Source: Strongylocentrotus purpuratus
Taxonomy: Eukaryota > Echinodermata > Echinoidea > Camarodonta > Strongylocentrotidae
Direction of reading: 5' to 3'
DNA: 64,000 bases
Assembly (NCBI RefSeq): GCF_000002235.5
Contig: NW_022145609.1
Span: 13,608,328 to 13,672,327, forward strand
The notes under the pieces are model-generated. The model made no database searches and was not told the origin of the DNA. It was given only the letters and a program-made list of their open reading frames with translations. The position numbers and the translations under genes are program-made. Numbering within the stretch: position 1 is the stretch's first letter; every line of letters starts with the position of its first letter. Positions 1 through 53,469 of this stretch are shown here, piece after piece.

Positions 1-30
1 GAGAGACTCACCTACCTCAAGAGAAGCCAG
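1..30 (+). CDS. Exon end of the unrecognised plus-strand gene
   Basis: The window opens inside this exon. It is open in the frame that continues in phase 0 into 765-944, and it stops at CAG followed by GTAAAT, a near-consensus donor. With only ten residues visible, the support comes mainly from the donor and phase agreement. Confidence 0.6.
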
Positions 31-1658
31 GTAAATCCTCAAAAACCTATTCAGGATTCATATTTGAAAAGGAGATAATTTAAATCTTTTAGATCTATAG
101 TCATCTTGAAGTTTTTGAGGGGAAAAATAAGGTGTGGATTTAAATCCTATGCACATCACGGATCCATGGAAATGATGGTATGAAATGTCTTGGCATCCTT
201 TCTGTGAATATGATCGGAAATAGTAAACAATCCAATCTGAATTTTGAAAAATCTTTTATGAATTTGAACTGAATGACAGTAACAAAATCTGATCTATGGT
301 GCAAAAGGGGTTGCTCTAATCAACTTGTAAAAACTTGTGAAAATCATATCGTGTTCTTATCTCCATATAGGATTATAAGATCTAGTTCCTCAGTTGTAAG
401 AAGTTCAGGTGAATGGGGAAAGGGAGGTGTGTTGGTGGGTGAAGGCCTAAATATTTGTCCACATTTTACCAGTTGTATTACCTTATATTTTGCCCACCCT
501 CGATTCATAATCACCCCACCCTGATTGACACATATGCATCATTTTAAAGCCTGTCTGTACTAGTTCGGCCAGGGGGGATTAGACCTCCCTGCAAGGTCAC
601 TGACAGGTGGTTATCTCATCAAATCAGCTGTCAATTAACATAAGAAAAAGGGGATCATGGGGGACCAACAGGCACCGATTAGGCATTGTTTGCTATATAG
701 AGGGAGGAAGTACCTCTAAGTAGTGCAGTGGGGCTTTAAAACTGATATTGAACATTTGTTACAGATCAAGTATGAGGCTGACGTGGAGAACGTCCAGCCA
801 GCTGGATTCTGTGCTCAGATGTCGGTGGAGGAGTATGAGAAACAAAAGACTGCAAGCTCACAGCAAGCCATTGAGGATCTACTCGATAACATCATCACAG
901 ATAGACACATGTCAGCTAAAGACAAGAAGAAAAAACTTAAACTGGTAAGCGACAAAAAGGGAAATGATTCTCTGATGGAACTGAAAACCATATTGATGTG
1001 ATAGGCTGAAAGCTGAATGTATTTGAAAGTTATTTTAGTTATGTCATCAAGTATTTCTCCCAATATATCCTGCCTGTGCAGTCTGTACTCTCTGTATCAA
1101 TGCTCTGTAGGTGTGGTCACACCAGATATATTTCATTATGCAGTCAAGCTTATTGTGTAATGAAGATGCATTTACAGTGTAATAATGATAATACCGGTAT
1201 TCGATTCTACCATGATTGGTACTCATTGAAAGTCTATTGTATTATAAATTTAGATAATAAGGGATAAACCATCTGTGACATTCCGAACCTACTTTTATGC
1301 AGCATTAACATAAAGAACTTGTAAAAAGCATTCCACTTCACAGAAGAAAAAAAACCGAAAAAAACCACTGATGTCTCGTTTCTTTTATCTGGGCATCTTT
1401 ACTTACAACTTTCCCGATTGAAGCTCAAAGTAGAAATTACATAAATAAGTGTTGAGTACAAATTTACCAATCCAAGTGGAGAAATCCTAATTCTCTGTAT
1501 CTATACCCGTTTAGTTCCACAAGGCTTACCCTGACATCTACCAACGTCGTCTACCAACCAGTGCAAGCGAGGCAGAACTCTTCCCTGCCAAGCCCAAGAT
1601 CAAACAACCGATGCTCAACGTCAAAAGATCTCTGTCAAGACTCAAACCCATCCGATAA
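1..1658 (+). CDS. 3' part of an unrecognised conserved gene (three exons, C-terminus)
   Basis: I join three exons: 1-30 (partial), 765-944 and 1515-1658. Exon 1-30 reads ERLTYLKRSQ and ends in a strong CAG|GTAAAT donor. Exon 765-944 follows a TTGTTACAG acceptor and ends before GTAAGC. Exon 1515-1658 follows CCCGTTTAG and ends in TAA. All junctions are phase 0, giving 117 residues. The tail is hydrophilic and probably helical, with stretches such as MSVEEYEKQK, AIEDLLDNIITDR and AKDKKKKLKL, then YPDIYQRRLP and a basic end (SLSRLKPIR). The clean joining, absence of stops and codon-like base use show real coding sequence. I do not recognise the family and assign no function. It converges with the ZSWIM gene. 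A MITE ends 25 bp before the second exon. Confidence 0.8.
544..739 (+). mobile_element. TTAA-ended MITE (family A), copy 1
   Basis: About 196 bp beginning TTAAAGCCTGTCTG and ending GCAGTGGGGCTTTAA. The ends are short inverted repeats (TTAAAGCC / GGCTTTAA). The core matches copies at 31501, 19324, 18470 and 48657, for example the motif ATCAAATCAGCT followed by CAATTAACATAAG. The TTAA termini suggest a piggyBac-like target site, which is inference. Confidence 0.8.
765..944 (+). CDS. Internal exon of the unrecognised plus-strand gene
   Basis: Sixty codons from IKYEADVENVQ to KKKKLKL, lying between TTGTTACAG and CTG|GTAAGC. The ATG at 723 that would extend the reading frame lies inside a transposon copy, so it is not a real start. 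Lys/Glu-rich composition suggests a solvent-exposed helix. Confidence 0.8.
1515..1658 (+). CDS. Terminal exon of the unrecognised plus-strand gene
   Basis: Starts FHKAYPDIYQRRLP after a CCCGTTTAG acceptor and ends LSRLKPIR-stop. It is 48 codons including TAA. There is no ATG, so a simple ORF search misses it. It was found by continuing the previous exon in phase. Confidence 0.8.
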   Translation, partial: FHKAYPDIYQRRLPTSASEAELFPAKPKIKQPMLNVKRSLSRLKPIR

Positions 1659-1845
1659 AATCATCACGTTATCTGTTCCTTAATTCTCCTTTCAGATATT
1701 TTCCTGTAATAGATATCAATTCAAATTACAGTACATTTAGATGTACTTGAATATTTTTTTGACAAACTGCATGATAATGCTTGAATTTGAATAACTTGTT
1801 AATGTATTAGAATGCATGAAATAAAATGAAATGAAGATTCTTAAT
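1659..1845 (+). other. Short 3' UTR with polyadenylation signal
   Basis: AT-rich sequence after the TAA. An AATAAA hexamer at 1820-1825 would place cleavage near 1835-1850. No other coding signal is seen. Confidence 0.55.
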
Positions 1846-2617
1846 CGCGAAGCATATTTTGAAAGTGTTCAGGAAATTGTAAGATCATACACATCTCTCT
1901 CTTATGAGAAGTCAGAGGAGACAATATATCATGCCAAGCAACTAAGTTATCCAACACATGCACACGCTTTTTTAGAGTAAGATATATAACGCACATGACA
2001 GGGTCTTGTAATACCGAGGGTAGTTGAAAAATTGAGCTTTCTAGAGATTTATGTCTGAAATACATGAACAAATATTCCCTATCAGCAGAATGATAAGATA
2101 TTTCATTTCTTTTTCTTTTTCTATAGTTTTACAACTCATAATTAGACAGAGGTGCTATGAATTTTTTGCTGTTGAGACATAATGGAGCCCCCCCCCCCCC
2201 TTTTTTTTCTGAATACCAAGGAACCTTGTTCATATAGGTTAACAACTCAAGAATGTCTGTACCCATAACTTTTCAACCATTGAATTGGAACAATAAATTA
2301 TTTTTATAAAATGTTAAAATATCATTCCTTTTAATTGCAAGTAGACAATCATTTAAATGACGAGCAAGGTCCAATGTAAACATGAATATCAGGAGTTTGG
2401 TCACAATCATCAAATTCTATTTTTTAAATCTCCATTACTACATTAATATACATTCAAAATTTGCTCAAACTCGTGATACAATCATCTGGATACTAACTCC
2501 CAGATTAAATGATTGATATTGATAAATGTTAACGAATTATGTAGAGTACAGTACCAAATAATGACCGGCATCTCTGTGAGCATCCATACAAAAGTACACT
2601 TTTGAATTCAATATTTC

Positions 2618-2971
2618 ACTCTTTACTTTTACAATAGAATAAAAATTTTCTGCTGCAAGCTCTTTTAACAATGCTAATTAATAAAATGTAGTAGATTTAG
2701 ATACAATTAATAAAATGAAGGGTAGCTTTGATTGGACTGAATATATGACATTTAGGACATTCAAGTGCACTGACATCGTGTTGGCCTTCATTATTTACTC
2801 TTTACTTTTATGATAGAATAAAAGTTTCTGCTGCAAGCTCTTTTAACGATGCTAATTAATAAAATGTAGATTTAGATACAATTAATAAAATGTAGGGTAG
2901 CTTTGATTGGACTGAATATATGACATTTAGGACATTCAAGTGCACTGACATCGTGTTGGCCTTCATTATTT
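2618..2971. repeat. Tandem duplication, two copies of about 179 bp
   Basis: Copy 1 at 2618-2796 and copy 2 at 2797-2971 share ACTCTTTACTTTTA..., CTGCTGCAAGCTCTTTTAAC and GGTAGCTTTGATTGGACTG nearly base for base. The few differences are small indels and substitutions, so the duplication is recent. Each unit also contains two copies of ATTAATAAAATG. Confidence 0.9.
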
Positions 2972-3302
2972 GTAGAAAAACTACAATATATCAATCAGTA
3001 CAAATTAGATTATTATTCAGGGTTATAGAAACTAGAGAACAGATGAAGCCACAGCACATGATGAAGCCGTTCAACTCTTTCTTTTGAATCAAGTGAAAGG
3101 CTTATCATCTCACGTCGGTTCATTAATTTACCTCACCTGTGCGTCATCGTTGATGGTCAGCCATGTGTTATGTCGTCTGATATGCGACCACCACTGCTCT
3201 TCCATACAAAATAGAATCGGTAAAAATGTGTAATATTTAATAAATTTGATTATACGGCTTCGTGGTCAGGTTATATGATATTAATTATTGCAATGTCTAG
3301 AC

Positions 3303-3890
3303 CAGGCCTTCTCAACTAATTTATTAGAAGCGCCAATTTGTTTTTTTATTGAGGTTTAAGTGCCAACCTGTATGTTTGGTGACTGTGTTGCGAGGGAGCG
3401 TAGCGACCAAGCCGATACCGGGTGGGGTCCAGGGGGCGAAGCCCCTGGAAGCTAGTGGATTTTAGGGCTTTTTTAAGGCCCAGATGTGGCATTTTTAACA
3501 CCTTTTTTTTCCATAAAACATCAATCATAATTTCATATTGATGTGAAATAATTAGTACAATTCCTGGCTAAAATCTACACTGGAAGTTAATTTATATGTA
3601 GTTATTTTGGTGCAATAAACACGGAAAATGTCAAAATGAAGTGAAAATCAAACAAACAAAATGGCTTGCTTACATTTTGGGCTCAACTTCGACTGCGACT
3701 TTTTGATTTTGCTGAGTTTTTTATTTTAAAATATAATTTTTAATTTTTTCTTACTTAAATTTTATTTTTTTATATTTATTCATTTGTTTTAATTTTTTTT
3801 TTTTTTTGGGGGGGGGGGAACAGCCGCGCGCCACTCTGACTGACCGCAAGCGCCACGAGTGGCGCGCGCGCCGCAAGTTGAGAAGGCCTG
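3303..3890. mobile_element. Non-autonomous hAT-type DNA transposon with intact target duplication
   Basis: A 588-bp element with 15-bp perfect terminal inverted repeats, CAGGCCTTCTCAACT and its complement AGTTGAGAAGGCCTG. It is flanked on both sides by the identical 8-bp GTCTAGAC (3295-3302 and 3891-3898). An 8-bp duplication with a TCTAGA core and a CAG... end is typical of the hAT superfamily (Charlie-like). There is no transposase frame. The interior has a GC-rich foldback near 3420-3450, a T/G homopolymer near 3799-3818, and a GCGCGCGCGCC-rich right end. Confidence 0.9.
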
Positions 3891-4240
3891 GTCTAGACCA
3901 TCTACGTTTCCTGATGTTGTTATATGTCTATATTTCTCTCCTTTGATTTTTCATTTGAATCTATCTTGCTTCGTTCCTTGCCCGCATTGTCCATATCTTT
4001 TATGTCCCTTGATGTAAGTTTGAAACTTGCATGTTTCAGTCTAAATCTAAGAATTAAAGGTAAAGATCAGTTTTGGAAATCCCCCCCTGTCAAAAAATGA
4101 AATGAAAGCCAATCATGTGAAAGAGTATGTTTTGACTAATACGTGATGATACAAATTTTGTCGAGAAACCGCCTACTAATTGATATATTTGGTAAATTAG
4201 TATATCTATTTGGACCTGATAGATATCGCGCACGTGTCGC

Positions 4241-4449
4241 GTAGTCCCGTATACATCTTTCTGTGTACAATGCTTGTAACTTTACCAAGACTGGGCCAAA
4301 TTTCTTATCATTTTGATGATTCCAGAACCTTGCAGTACACACCAATACTTATATGCTAGATGATCAATCTTTTCTGATCGATTCCACAACGTTTCTTTCA
4401 CAATGCAATGATTGCACTCGCATGACCATAACTGATCTTTATCTTTAAT
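4241..4449 (+). repeat. Dispersed repeat (family B), copy 1
   Basis: About 205 bp shared, in the same orientation, with 22368-22570. Shared blocks include ACATCTTTCTGTGTACA, TTTACCAAGACTGGG, ATTTTGATGATTCCAGAACC and TTTCTTTCACAATGCAAT. Ends and class are not clear. Confidence 0.8.
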
Positions 4450-5430
4450 GGCATGCACTATCCCTGACTTAAGCTCATGTAGAATCCTATAGTGCCTGAC
4501 ATCACGAGGCAATGAAATTGTCTTCCTCTATGGTGTATTTATGAACTATTATGTCTATAAAATAAAATGTAAATACGTCTCAGAGTTTAATATAGAATAT
4601 ATAGGTAAACAGTGTAGTAAGATTTTCCATATCTATGCATGTATTTAGGTTTAAACAGTAAGAAAGTGAATATTTCTATGCAGCTAGACTTTGTAAGATT
4701 TGAAAGGCTTAGGGTTAGACTGAGACTCATTATGTAAAGATGCAATTTGTAATTTATTGTATAAAGCAAATAGATCAGGATTTGGGGATTTTTTTGTATA
4801 CTTCCAATGAAAAGCCCAGCACCTCTGAAAATGAGATTTTGTTAGAAAGTTGTATTGATAATGTTGATTATATGTATGGACACTCGTATGCCTATTCAAA
4901 ATTACGCTAACACTTTACAATAGGGTTGATCTACATGGTATGTAACAGCTAAGCACTTGAATATGTGGTCTACTGTTTGAGGTTTTCTGATATACACGTA
5001 GTCAGAAGTTAAAAGACAAGAAAAGCTCAGCTTTTATGAATTTTCTGAATATAATGTAAAGTAAAATACAAGCAAAGCAAAGTGTTCATTATGGCACTAT
5101 CACTTTCATTTTGAAAGTTATCATAAATTGCAATTCTTAATGGAAATCAGTAGTGCTGAAATGCAATGAAACTAGAAGTGAATTGCATTTTTGGAAAAAT
5201 AGCCAATTGCTACTTGGAAGTTGTTGTAGAGAAGACAGGCAATATTGGACTAGTCGTGCCACTCTTTCTAAATTGATAGCCACTTTATTTCTACACCTCA
5301 CCATGATTGCAATTTCGTCCTAAATCTGTCCACTAGATGATGGGTGCCCGTAAAATTTATTTTGATCATGTATAACACATTCATTTGACCGGCTCTGTGG
5401 ATGAACATTTTGACTATTTTTTTAAACCAG

Positions 5431-5717
5431 GGGGGTGTTTCACAAAGACTAAGATTGACTTAAATTGGAATTGAACTATGGCAGGTGATTTATGCCCTTA
5501 AAAATTCTTGAACCAGATGCAAAATTAGATGGAAAAAGCCTTAGAAATTATGATCTTTAGATGTTTTTTCCTTGAATAATAAACTATTACAAAAATGTGA
5601 ATTCTGTAGATTTGCGACGTCGCTTGAGAGACCAATGGTGAGATCAACCAGTGGTATGAATGGCCTTCCATAGTTCAAGTCCAACTTATGTTGATCTTAG
5701 ACATTGTGAAACACCCC
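5431..5717. mobile_element. MITE with about 50-bp terminal inverted repeats
   Basis: Left end GGGGGTGTTTCACAAAG...TTGAACTATGG (5431-5481) is the imperfect inverse of CCATAGTTCAAG...TTGTGAAACACCCC (5668-5717). The arms differ at several positions, so it is an older insertion of about 287 bp. There is no coding capacity. The flanks CCAG and CTAG hint at a short target duplication. Confidence 0.8.
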
Positions 5718-8700
5718 TAGATGTATTATATGTTTTGTTCCGTTCATGTTTCCATTATGTAAAAACTGTTGGCTGTTATATCAGTCTGTATCTCACATCT
5801 GTTTGTACATTGTATATTATGAGACTGCATGAGAAAGTTGTTTTTGTACCCAATAAAATTCTTCAAATAATACAGAGTGTCTTATGTTCCCATGTTTTCC
5901 CTACGATTGACCTAAATTCATAAATTCTAAAGTCCTAATAAAATATAACATGTGATCCACTATGGCAAATTCTATTGTGCTGTAGGAGCCTCCGAAAAAA
6001 AAGGTTCGACTTCAGGGACCAACACCACATTTTTTAATGGTCGGATAGTACCTGTACATCTACTTCAAATTGTTTTGAAGAAGGGATGAAGTCAATATGT
6101 GTGTGAAAATGGAACCAAATACTTTACTTTTAACTCTAATATCTTGAAATTGACTTTCAATGATTATAATCAACTTTGTCAAATTTCAATCAATTCCTTT
6201 GAATGAGGTATCATAATAAAGGTAATTTCTTACTTTTTCCAGTGATACCTAGATTTCAATTTTCATTTTTACTATGTCATTTTGCCATTTTGCCATTGCA
6301 GGTCACATACATCTTCATCATTACCACCATCATCATAATCACCATAATCATCACAATCTTTATCATAAACCATCATCTTCACAATCGTCTGCATCATCAT
6401 ATACATCTTATTCTCTTCTGTGCCACTGACTCTCATTTTATATTTGGATTCCTTTGCTCTTTTCCTTCGAGAGCGAAATGATTAAACAGAAATAAACGTA
6501 GTCTATCGGTAAAAGGTTTCATCATTACCTCCACATTATCTTCCACTCAACTTAGATCTTGATCATGGTAATTTTCTAATCAAATCTTCCACGATCTTTA
6601 GAGGTCTGAATGTTCAAAACAAAGCCCTGAAGACCTTGAAATATTGAAACAATTTAGAAGAAGGAAAGATTAAATTTGTATTCTCTCTAGCATTTGTTTA
6701 CATAAGTAATTATGTTTTGTTCTTTGTTCTTTAACCTTGAATTTGAAGAGTAATTCTTTGTATATTCACTGAGCATTTTGCATAATTTGTTATTCTGAAT
6801 CCAACTTGTGGCATTGGAGGGCGATACATTTTCAGGAAAACTGTCGGCTTTATTGAAAGGAATACATACATGAGGGCTTATTTTGAATAAAAGAGAGGGG
6901 GGGGGGGGGGGGGGGGTAAACAAGTAGAGTACTCCAGAAAAATTATTTTGGAAAACAGGTAAGGTATAATGCATGGAAGGGTCTTTCATCTTCAAATATG
7001 ATAGAGGCAAGGTAGAAGGAGAGATAGAAAGATCAATTTTTATGTTAACAATTTGAAATAATAAGACAAAGACAAAGTATGTATTTTTTTCTGATCAATA
7101 CAGTCCTTTCCTCATACTTGGTTCAAATAATTTATTATAAAACTGGAAAATTTGTCAACTGCATCAATCCACTTTTTTTCTATTTTTTATGACATTTTAA
7201 TCATTTTCTTTTTTCATCATCAACATCATCATCATCATGAGTGAGTTTTTGACTAATAACATCTATCTTTTATCTACTATAATTCCATCTGGTACTATAA
7301 GATAAAACAGACAAATGACGCTACATCCTCCTAACTACACATACAGCTGATCGTTTTTTCTACACCAGACGCATAATAAATTATCACAAGAAAACCATTA
7401 AATTCACAAAGAATGTTTTTCTTTTCTCCATCCTTCCAAGAAATAATCTACAATTGGAAATTGAGGCATGCCCTGAGCTTTATAATTTTTCATGATCATA
7501 TTTTTTCATCACAATACTACAAAAATGACAGAAACAACTTGCAACATTTAGGAGTGAGAAACAGTGCACGGAAATATAAAATAAAAAATGAATTCTACTT
7601 CAGAGACTTCAACCATTATCACAACTAAATCTTCTAATTAGTTTCAAATCTCTTCAATTTCATCATTCTCCAAATACCCTCCCAGGAATCTTTTCAAAAA
7701 TCTGACTGAAAAGTCCTGACGGAGAAACGAAAATCTTGTAAATGTCACATCACAGGTACAAAATATACAGAAAGGGATTTTGTTATCTCCAGTAATATTT
7801 TACATAGAAATGAATGTAATCTTAGCAAGTACAGAGAAATGTGATTTAGAAGTTTAAAAAAGAAAGAAAATTGCATTTTTACACCAAAGTAATGTTTGTT
7901 TGTGCAGGTATAGAGCAGTAAACATGACAAGTGATCTCATGCACATCCATTTCTGGCATGAAGCAGAGCAGATCTTAGAATCATTCTGGTTATTTCACTA
8001 TTTTTTTTGCAGTTGAAATGCCTATCTGCAGACACTAACATGGTGTGGTGTTTAAGAAAATTATGTCTTATAAGTATTTAATTGTTGAATGTTATCCATG
8101 CCATCGTTAAATAGCAAGTCATTTCACAACCCGTAACCTACATATAACACAGTCTAGTTTACGAGCATTCATGTTACTATGATCGAGGCTGAAATACACA
8201 AATTCCCAAATGGGATAGTACTTCTGCATAGCTAATCACCACTATTACAATATTTGACAATGGCTCATATTTGGGAACTGCAAACCAAACGGCGTTCATG
8301 TAAAAAAAAAAAAAAACAAACAAAAACAGGAACTCTTTGATGAAATGACCTGCTATCTAAATCATGAAATAAGGCTTATGTAGTACTCCATGAAGCTTTA
8401 TAATGAAAGTAATGGGTAAAAAAATGGTTTGTTGCATTTCTCTGCAATTAACAATCTTTTATAACAAATCAGCTAGTAATCTAATAGAAGGACATCCCTG
8501 CATCTTGCTAAATACCCATTATTTCTTTCTTTCTGAACAGGTTCAACCCATTCGAACTCGATATATCTGTAAATACCTCGTCTAAACACAATAGAAATCA
8601 CACAAATAATATGTATCTTGCGGCAAACAATTTGGTCATGTGGAAAAAAAGAAGAAAAAGAAGAAAACAAGAAACATATTTAGTAGACTCTACAAACTTA

Positions 8701-9899
8701 GAAATATTTGATACAATCATACAGTCGATATCAACTGTACATGACACTCGACAACTATCATAAAGAAAACCTTGGAACATCAATAAAATGTATTTGTTTG
8801 TCTTTGTACAGAAACATTCCTTGCACTTGATTCCCCTTCAAAAAAGTTTTGACATAAAATAGCACCTGTTCTTCATCTTCAATCCCTTAGAAAAACAAAA
8901 TCTTTGTCAAAATATATTGGCACTTCCACTTCATATCCAATTGTGGTGGCAAAAGAAAAAAAAGAAAAAGAAAAAAAAAAACCTTTATCTAATCTAGCAT
9001 TACAGATAAACATAATAAACAAACAACATACATTGTCACCATCATACAATAGTACATAGACACGGGTTAGTGACTCCTTTCTTCCTGCAGTTCATAAATC
9101 AGATCTGAGTTCTCTTTTTAATTAATCTCTCTTTCTTTCATTTTTGTTCAAGTAACAATGATTGTCAATGGTTCTATTATGTTACCTTTACTCAAAGTCA
9201 GTGACAAGCAAAGACATAACTGCCATACCATCTTGCAACACCTAAATATTATCAAGACAAAGCTTTAGTTTTTTATATGTTGATTAATTTTATTTTTCTT
9301 ATTTAGAAAACGATAAAAACACTTTTAAAAAGTGGTAATTTCCTTCTAAAATTAGCAAATTAATGTGGAGTTTTGGCAGTTTAGAAGTTTTAGGTGAGAA
9401 GTATTTGCGAGAACTCAGTCTTAATTTAAACCCAGAGCAGCCCTTCTTCATTCACAGCACATTATCTTCTACAAGATAAAGAAAAAGGAAATAATTTTAA
9501 ATATAGACCGATAAAGGTGCACTTTGATAGACTATCACACTTCTTTCTTTAAAAAAAAAAAGGAAGAAGCAGCTTTACAACATATACAATATGCACAATT
9601 TCAGGTAATGCCACGATTTCAGAAACTATATATAAAAAAAAGAAGAAACACTTTACATCTTTCACTTTGAAATGTGCGTAAACAAGAAGTATAACGTGTG
9701 AGGTGTGTATCCGTGACAACGAGAAACCACAAACAAGTGAGCTCATGCAAAGACTAGGTCTTCTTTTGTGATAACACTCACAATAAATAAATATATAATG
9801 ATTCAAACGACTTTTTACAACTTCTTATGGTTTCCACACAAGCTTGAAATCATCGTAATAACGCAGCTATCATTGTTTTGTTTTTGTCTGCAGCATGAA

Positions 9900-12124
9900 G
9901 AAAAATGAACGCTCAAGAAATCAGACTTAAATTATATAGGGTATTTTATTTACCAAGATTTAAAACTTTTATGATGAGAAATGGTCTTACTTCTAGCCAT
10001 TTCCTGAAATAATGGTGCAATTTTGAACTATTTAGCCATAGCATGTGAACTAGAGACAGAAATTAAACATGCATTTTCTTTGGGAAGCATTTTTTTTTGC
10101 AAAAGATTTCTGTACGATATCTATAAAATGCGCAGGTAAGTCAATGTAGGTACTGATACACGCAAAAATGGAAGGAAATCATCTTAAATTCTACCCTCGA
10201 TTTCCCAAGACTATTTATTTTCAATCAATCCTCAACTATGAATTATGACACATCAAAATAATTTCCCTGCATCATGCCTATTTGATTTTTAATATTTAAA
10301 TATATTGGCAATAACCATTAAGTAATGAATAATAAGAGTTCTAATGTACATGTTAAGATATGAGGTAAATGAGGTAGATTCTTCAAAAAGAAAATCGTCT
10401 TGTCTTAACTTAGTCAATCAAGAAAGGATAAATAGATCAAGAATATGGGGCATCCAGCTACATAAATCATTAACTCAATAACTTGCTAGTTTGCCACCTT
10501 ATTCCAAATATTCAATACAATTCCATTTCTAAGATATTAGACAAAGTCTCTTAGAAATTGAAATATCTCCTTCTTATTCTTATGGCGATATGTTTATTAT
10601 AACCACAGAATTAAGAAAGCATGTTGGGGCATTGCTGACTGGCAACAATTGAAGGATTATAATTAAATACATCCAGAATAATGAACCTATGACATTACTT
10701 TATTTGGAGTTGTTTTTATGGATAGCAATACAGCCAGCTCAGATACAAGGATAGTGATAATTCTTAACAAGGAGATTTGGCATTAGCCATGCCCCTTACA
10801 GTTCCTATGTTATACATGAGCACTTATAATATATCTGCTATTGAAAGTTTTGTTTGTTGTAATAAATTATTTAAATACATTTCATAACACTACACACTGA
10901 GTAGTGGAATTACTCACATGTTAAAAGAATCATGCATTTTGGGGGTCTTTTGGCAATTAACAACACTACAATTGGAGCAAGAGTTGTCTCTTTGACAATT
11001 TCCTACCTTTGGCAATGCTTCTAGAGATGAAGAAATGAATTATCGACATTATTGGCAATATTAAAATATGAATTTTCCTAAAAGGATGCATTTACACGTC
11101 TTTGAGATGGTACAGGGCTACAAAGACAATATTACAATGATTCTTATAACAGACGTGTATGGACTGATCATAAATATATTACATTCATGGCAATGAATAG
11201 AATGAAATCTGGTTAACTTCATAAACATATTAAGTTCATGCATTTATAAATCCATTTACAATTTTTAAGGGTGGAAATTTATGTAAAGATTATGAATTAC
11301 ATAAAGGGTATTTACTGTTTACTTCAATGAAACACATCAAACATACATGTGTAGGCTTGGACACACACACAAAGGTGAGGTCTTGTCTTTACTTCAACAA
11401 GTGGCTAGCTTTGGAAATAAATGTTCTATTTTCATCAAGCATTTTGGAGGAATAAGCGGTTTTGAAGACCAAAGAAATAATCCTGCATTACAAACAAGAA
11501 AGTAAATTTTCATTGCTTTCTAATTGCGCAATGGAGCATGAGATGTAAATTGCAGCACGAGAAAGAAATCCTTAACTCCAGTGAGCCCTTACAAGCTACA
11601 TGTATGACCCTGAATGTTTATAAAATTCTTCTCTTCAAGTCTTTCAGATTATTTCTTGGGAACTTCAAGCCATAGCCTTAGAGACAGGAAACCTCACATG
11701 TAATATAACGTGCATTTTTTTACTTTCTTGACAACGACGAGGACAACAACTTAACTGGATGACTTATCCGAATACTGATGTTCAACACATGATTCAATTT
11801 GGATGAGTTACAAATTGTAATGTTTGTTTACTGTGGAACACTTTTAAGAGTTCATATCATGGCATACTAACGAGTTACATAACATGGAAACAGAGACAGG
11901 AATCAAATCAATAATACACAATACTACAACGGTGTGGCTAGAATCGGTAACATCCTTTTTCCATATCAAGGAATTAAAAAAAAGAAAAAAAGAATTTGCA
12001 TATTGCCCCTGCAGTAATTGATTCACAACCACAGAATACCCACAACTGGCACATACACCTCTACGCCTCTGTCTATAGTCGTGCCCCGCTCTGGGGCTGA
12101 GAGAGTGCCCTCTAAGGCCCAGCG
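9900..12124 (-). other. Probable long 3' UTR of the ZSWIM5/6 orthologue
   Basis: Complex AT-rich sequence with no exon, no recognisable transposon and no strong microsatellite follows the TGA on the minus strand. Long AT-rich 3' UTRs would fit this family. Several minus-strand AATAAA hexamers exist (for example near 10697, 10211 and 9946), but I cannot choose among them, so the left border is a guess. Confidence 0.35.
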
Positions 12125-52608
<40,484 letters not shown>

Positions 52609-53382
52609 TCATGATCATGATTTGGATACACTAACACAATTTCTATTGAATTAGAGGTGTTAAGTATCATGCAAAAGGAGACAATTCCTCTGCAAAAACA
52701 ACACAAAACCATATATCCTGCAATGCTTAATGGATTACATATGAAAAATATATGCCAGTAGAGCCAAGAAAGAAAGAAAAATAAGCAACATCCAAAATTA
52801 TGAATTTGACCAACATTTTATGCCAAATGACACAAATCATTAAACATTAGATATGTCTATATATATTATCTTTTGATATAAAAAATAGGCCTAGTATAAA
52901 ATATTCAACTGAAACAAATTCTGGAACAAATCCATACTGGCATCCATTCAATAATTCATTTTTACACTGATAAAGCAAATGCCCAATGGCATTGTCCGTT
53001 TGATCCTGAAGATCTCTCTGGCACATAATATATGGCATAAGGTAATAATTGAGGGTCTCTGTGAGTTTATATAGCGCCTCGCAACCTCATTATGGTCACC
53101 ATGGAAACCTATAAATTTGGAGATCTACTGTAACCAGCCTTCTTGCAAAACTAATATTTAGAAGATAAACTGCAATTGTTGCTTTGATTATATGTTTTGT
53201 TTAGGAATGGACAAATTTAAAGAAAGACGTGATATTGATCTCATTGTGGCTCAAAGAGGCATTTGAAACAAGAGCAATGGTTTTGATTACTGTGAATAAC
53301 AGACTTGATTTATATTTCCAATACCCTGTATTCTATTTTTATCATTTTATTCTGTCTCTTCATTCCCTTCTCATGCCATCCT

Positions 53383-53434
53383 CTTCTCTCTCGCTCTCTC
53401 CCTCCCCCTCTCCCTCTCTCTCTCTCTCTCTCTT

Positions 53435-53466
<32 letters not shown>
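53383..53466. repeat. (CT)n microsatellite
   Basis: About 80 bp of CTCTCT with a few CCCTCC and TTTCT interruptions. Confidence 0.95.

Positions 53467-53469
<3 letters not shown>

Larger units (their letters stand above)
1846..12124. other. Intergenic space between convergent genes
   Basis: No convincing exon on either strand; short open frames here are AT-rich and lack coding character. It contains the tandem duplication, transposons and repeats listed separately, C/T and G homopolymers near 2189-2210 and 6897-6916, and ATC/ATT-rich stretches near 6320-6400. The right part probably belongs to the ZSWIM 3' UTR. Confidence 0.6.

Noticed and set aside
723..764. ATG at 723 as start of a 92-residue protein
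   Set aside because: The ATG lies in a MITE end and the sequence joins better as an internal exon after the TTGTTACAG acceptor, in phase with exons on both sides.
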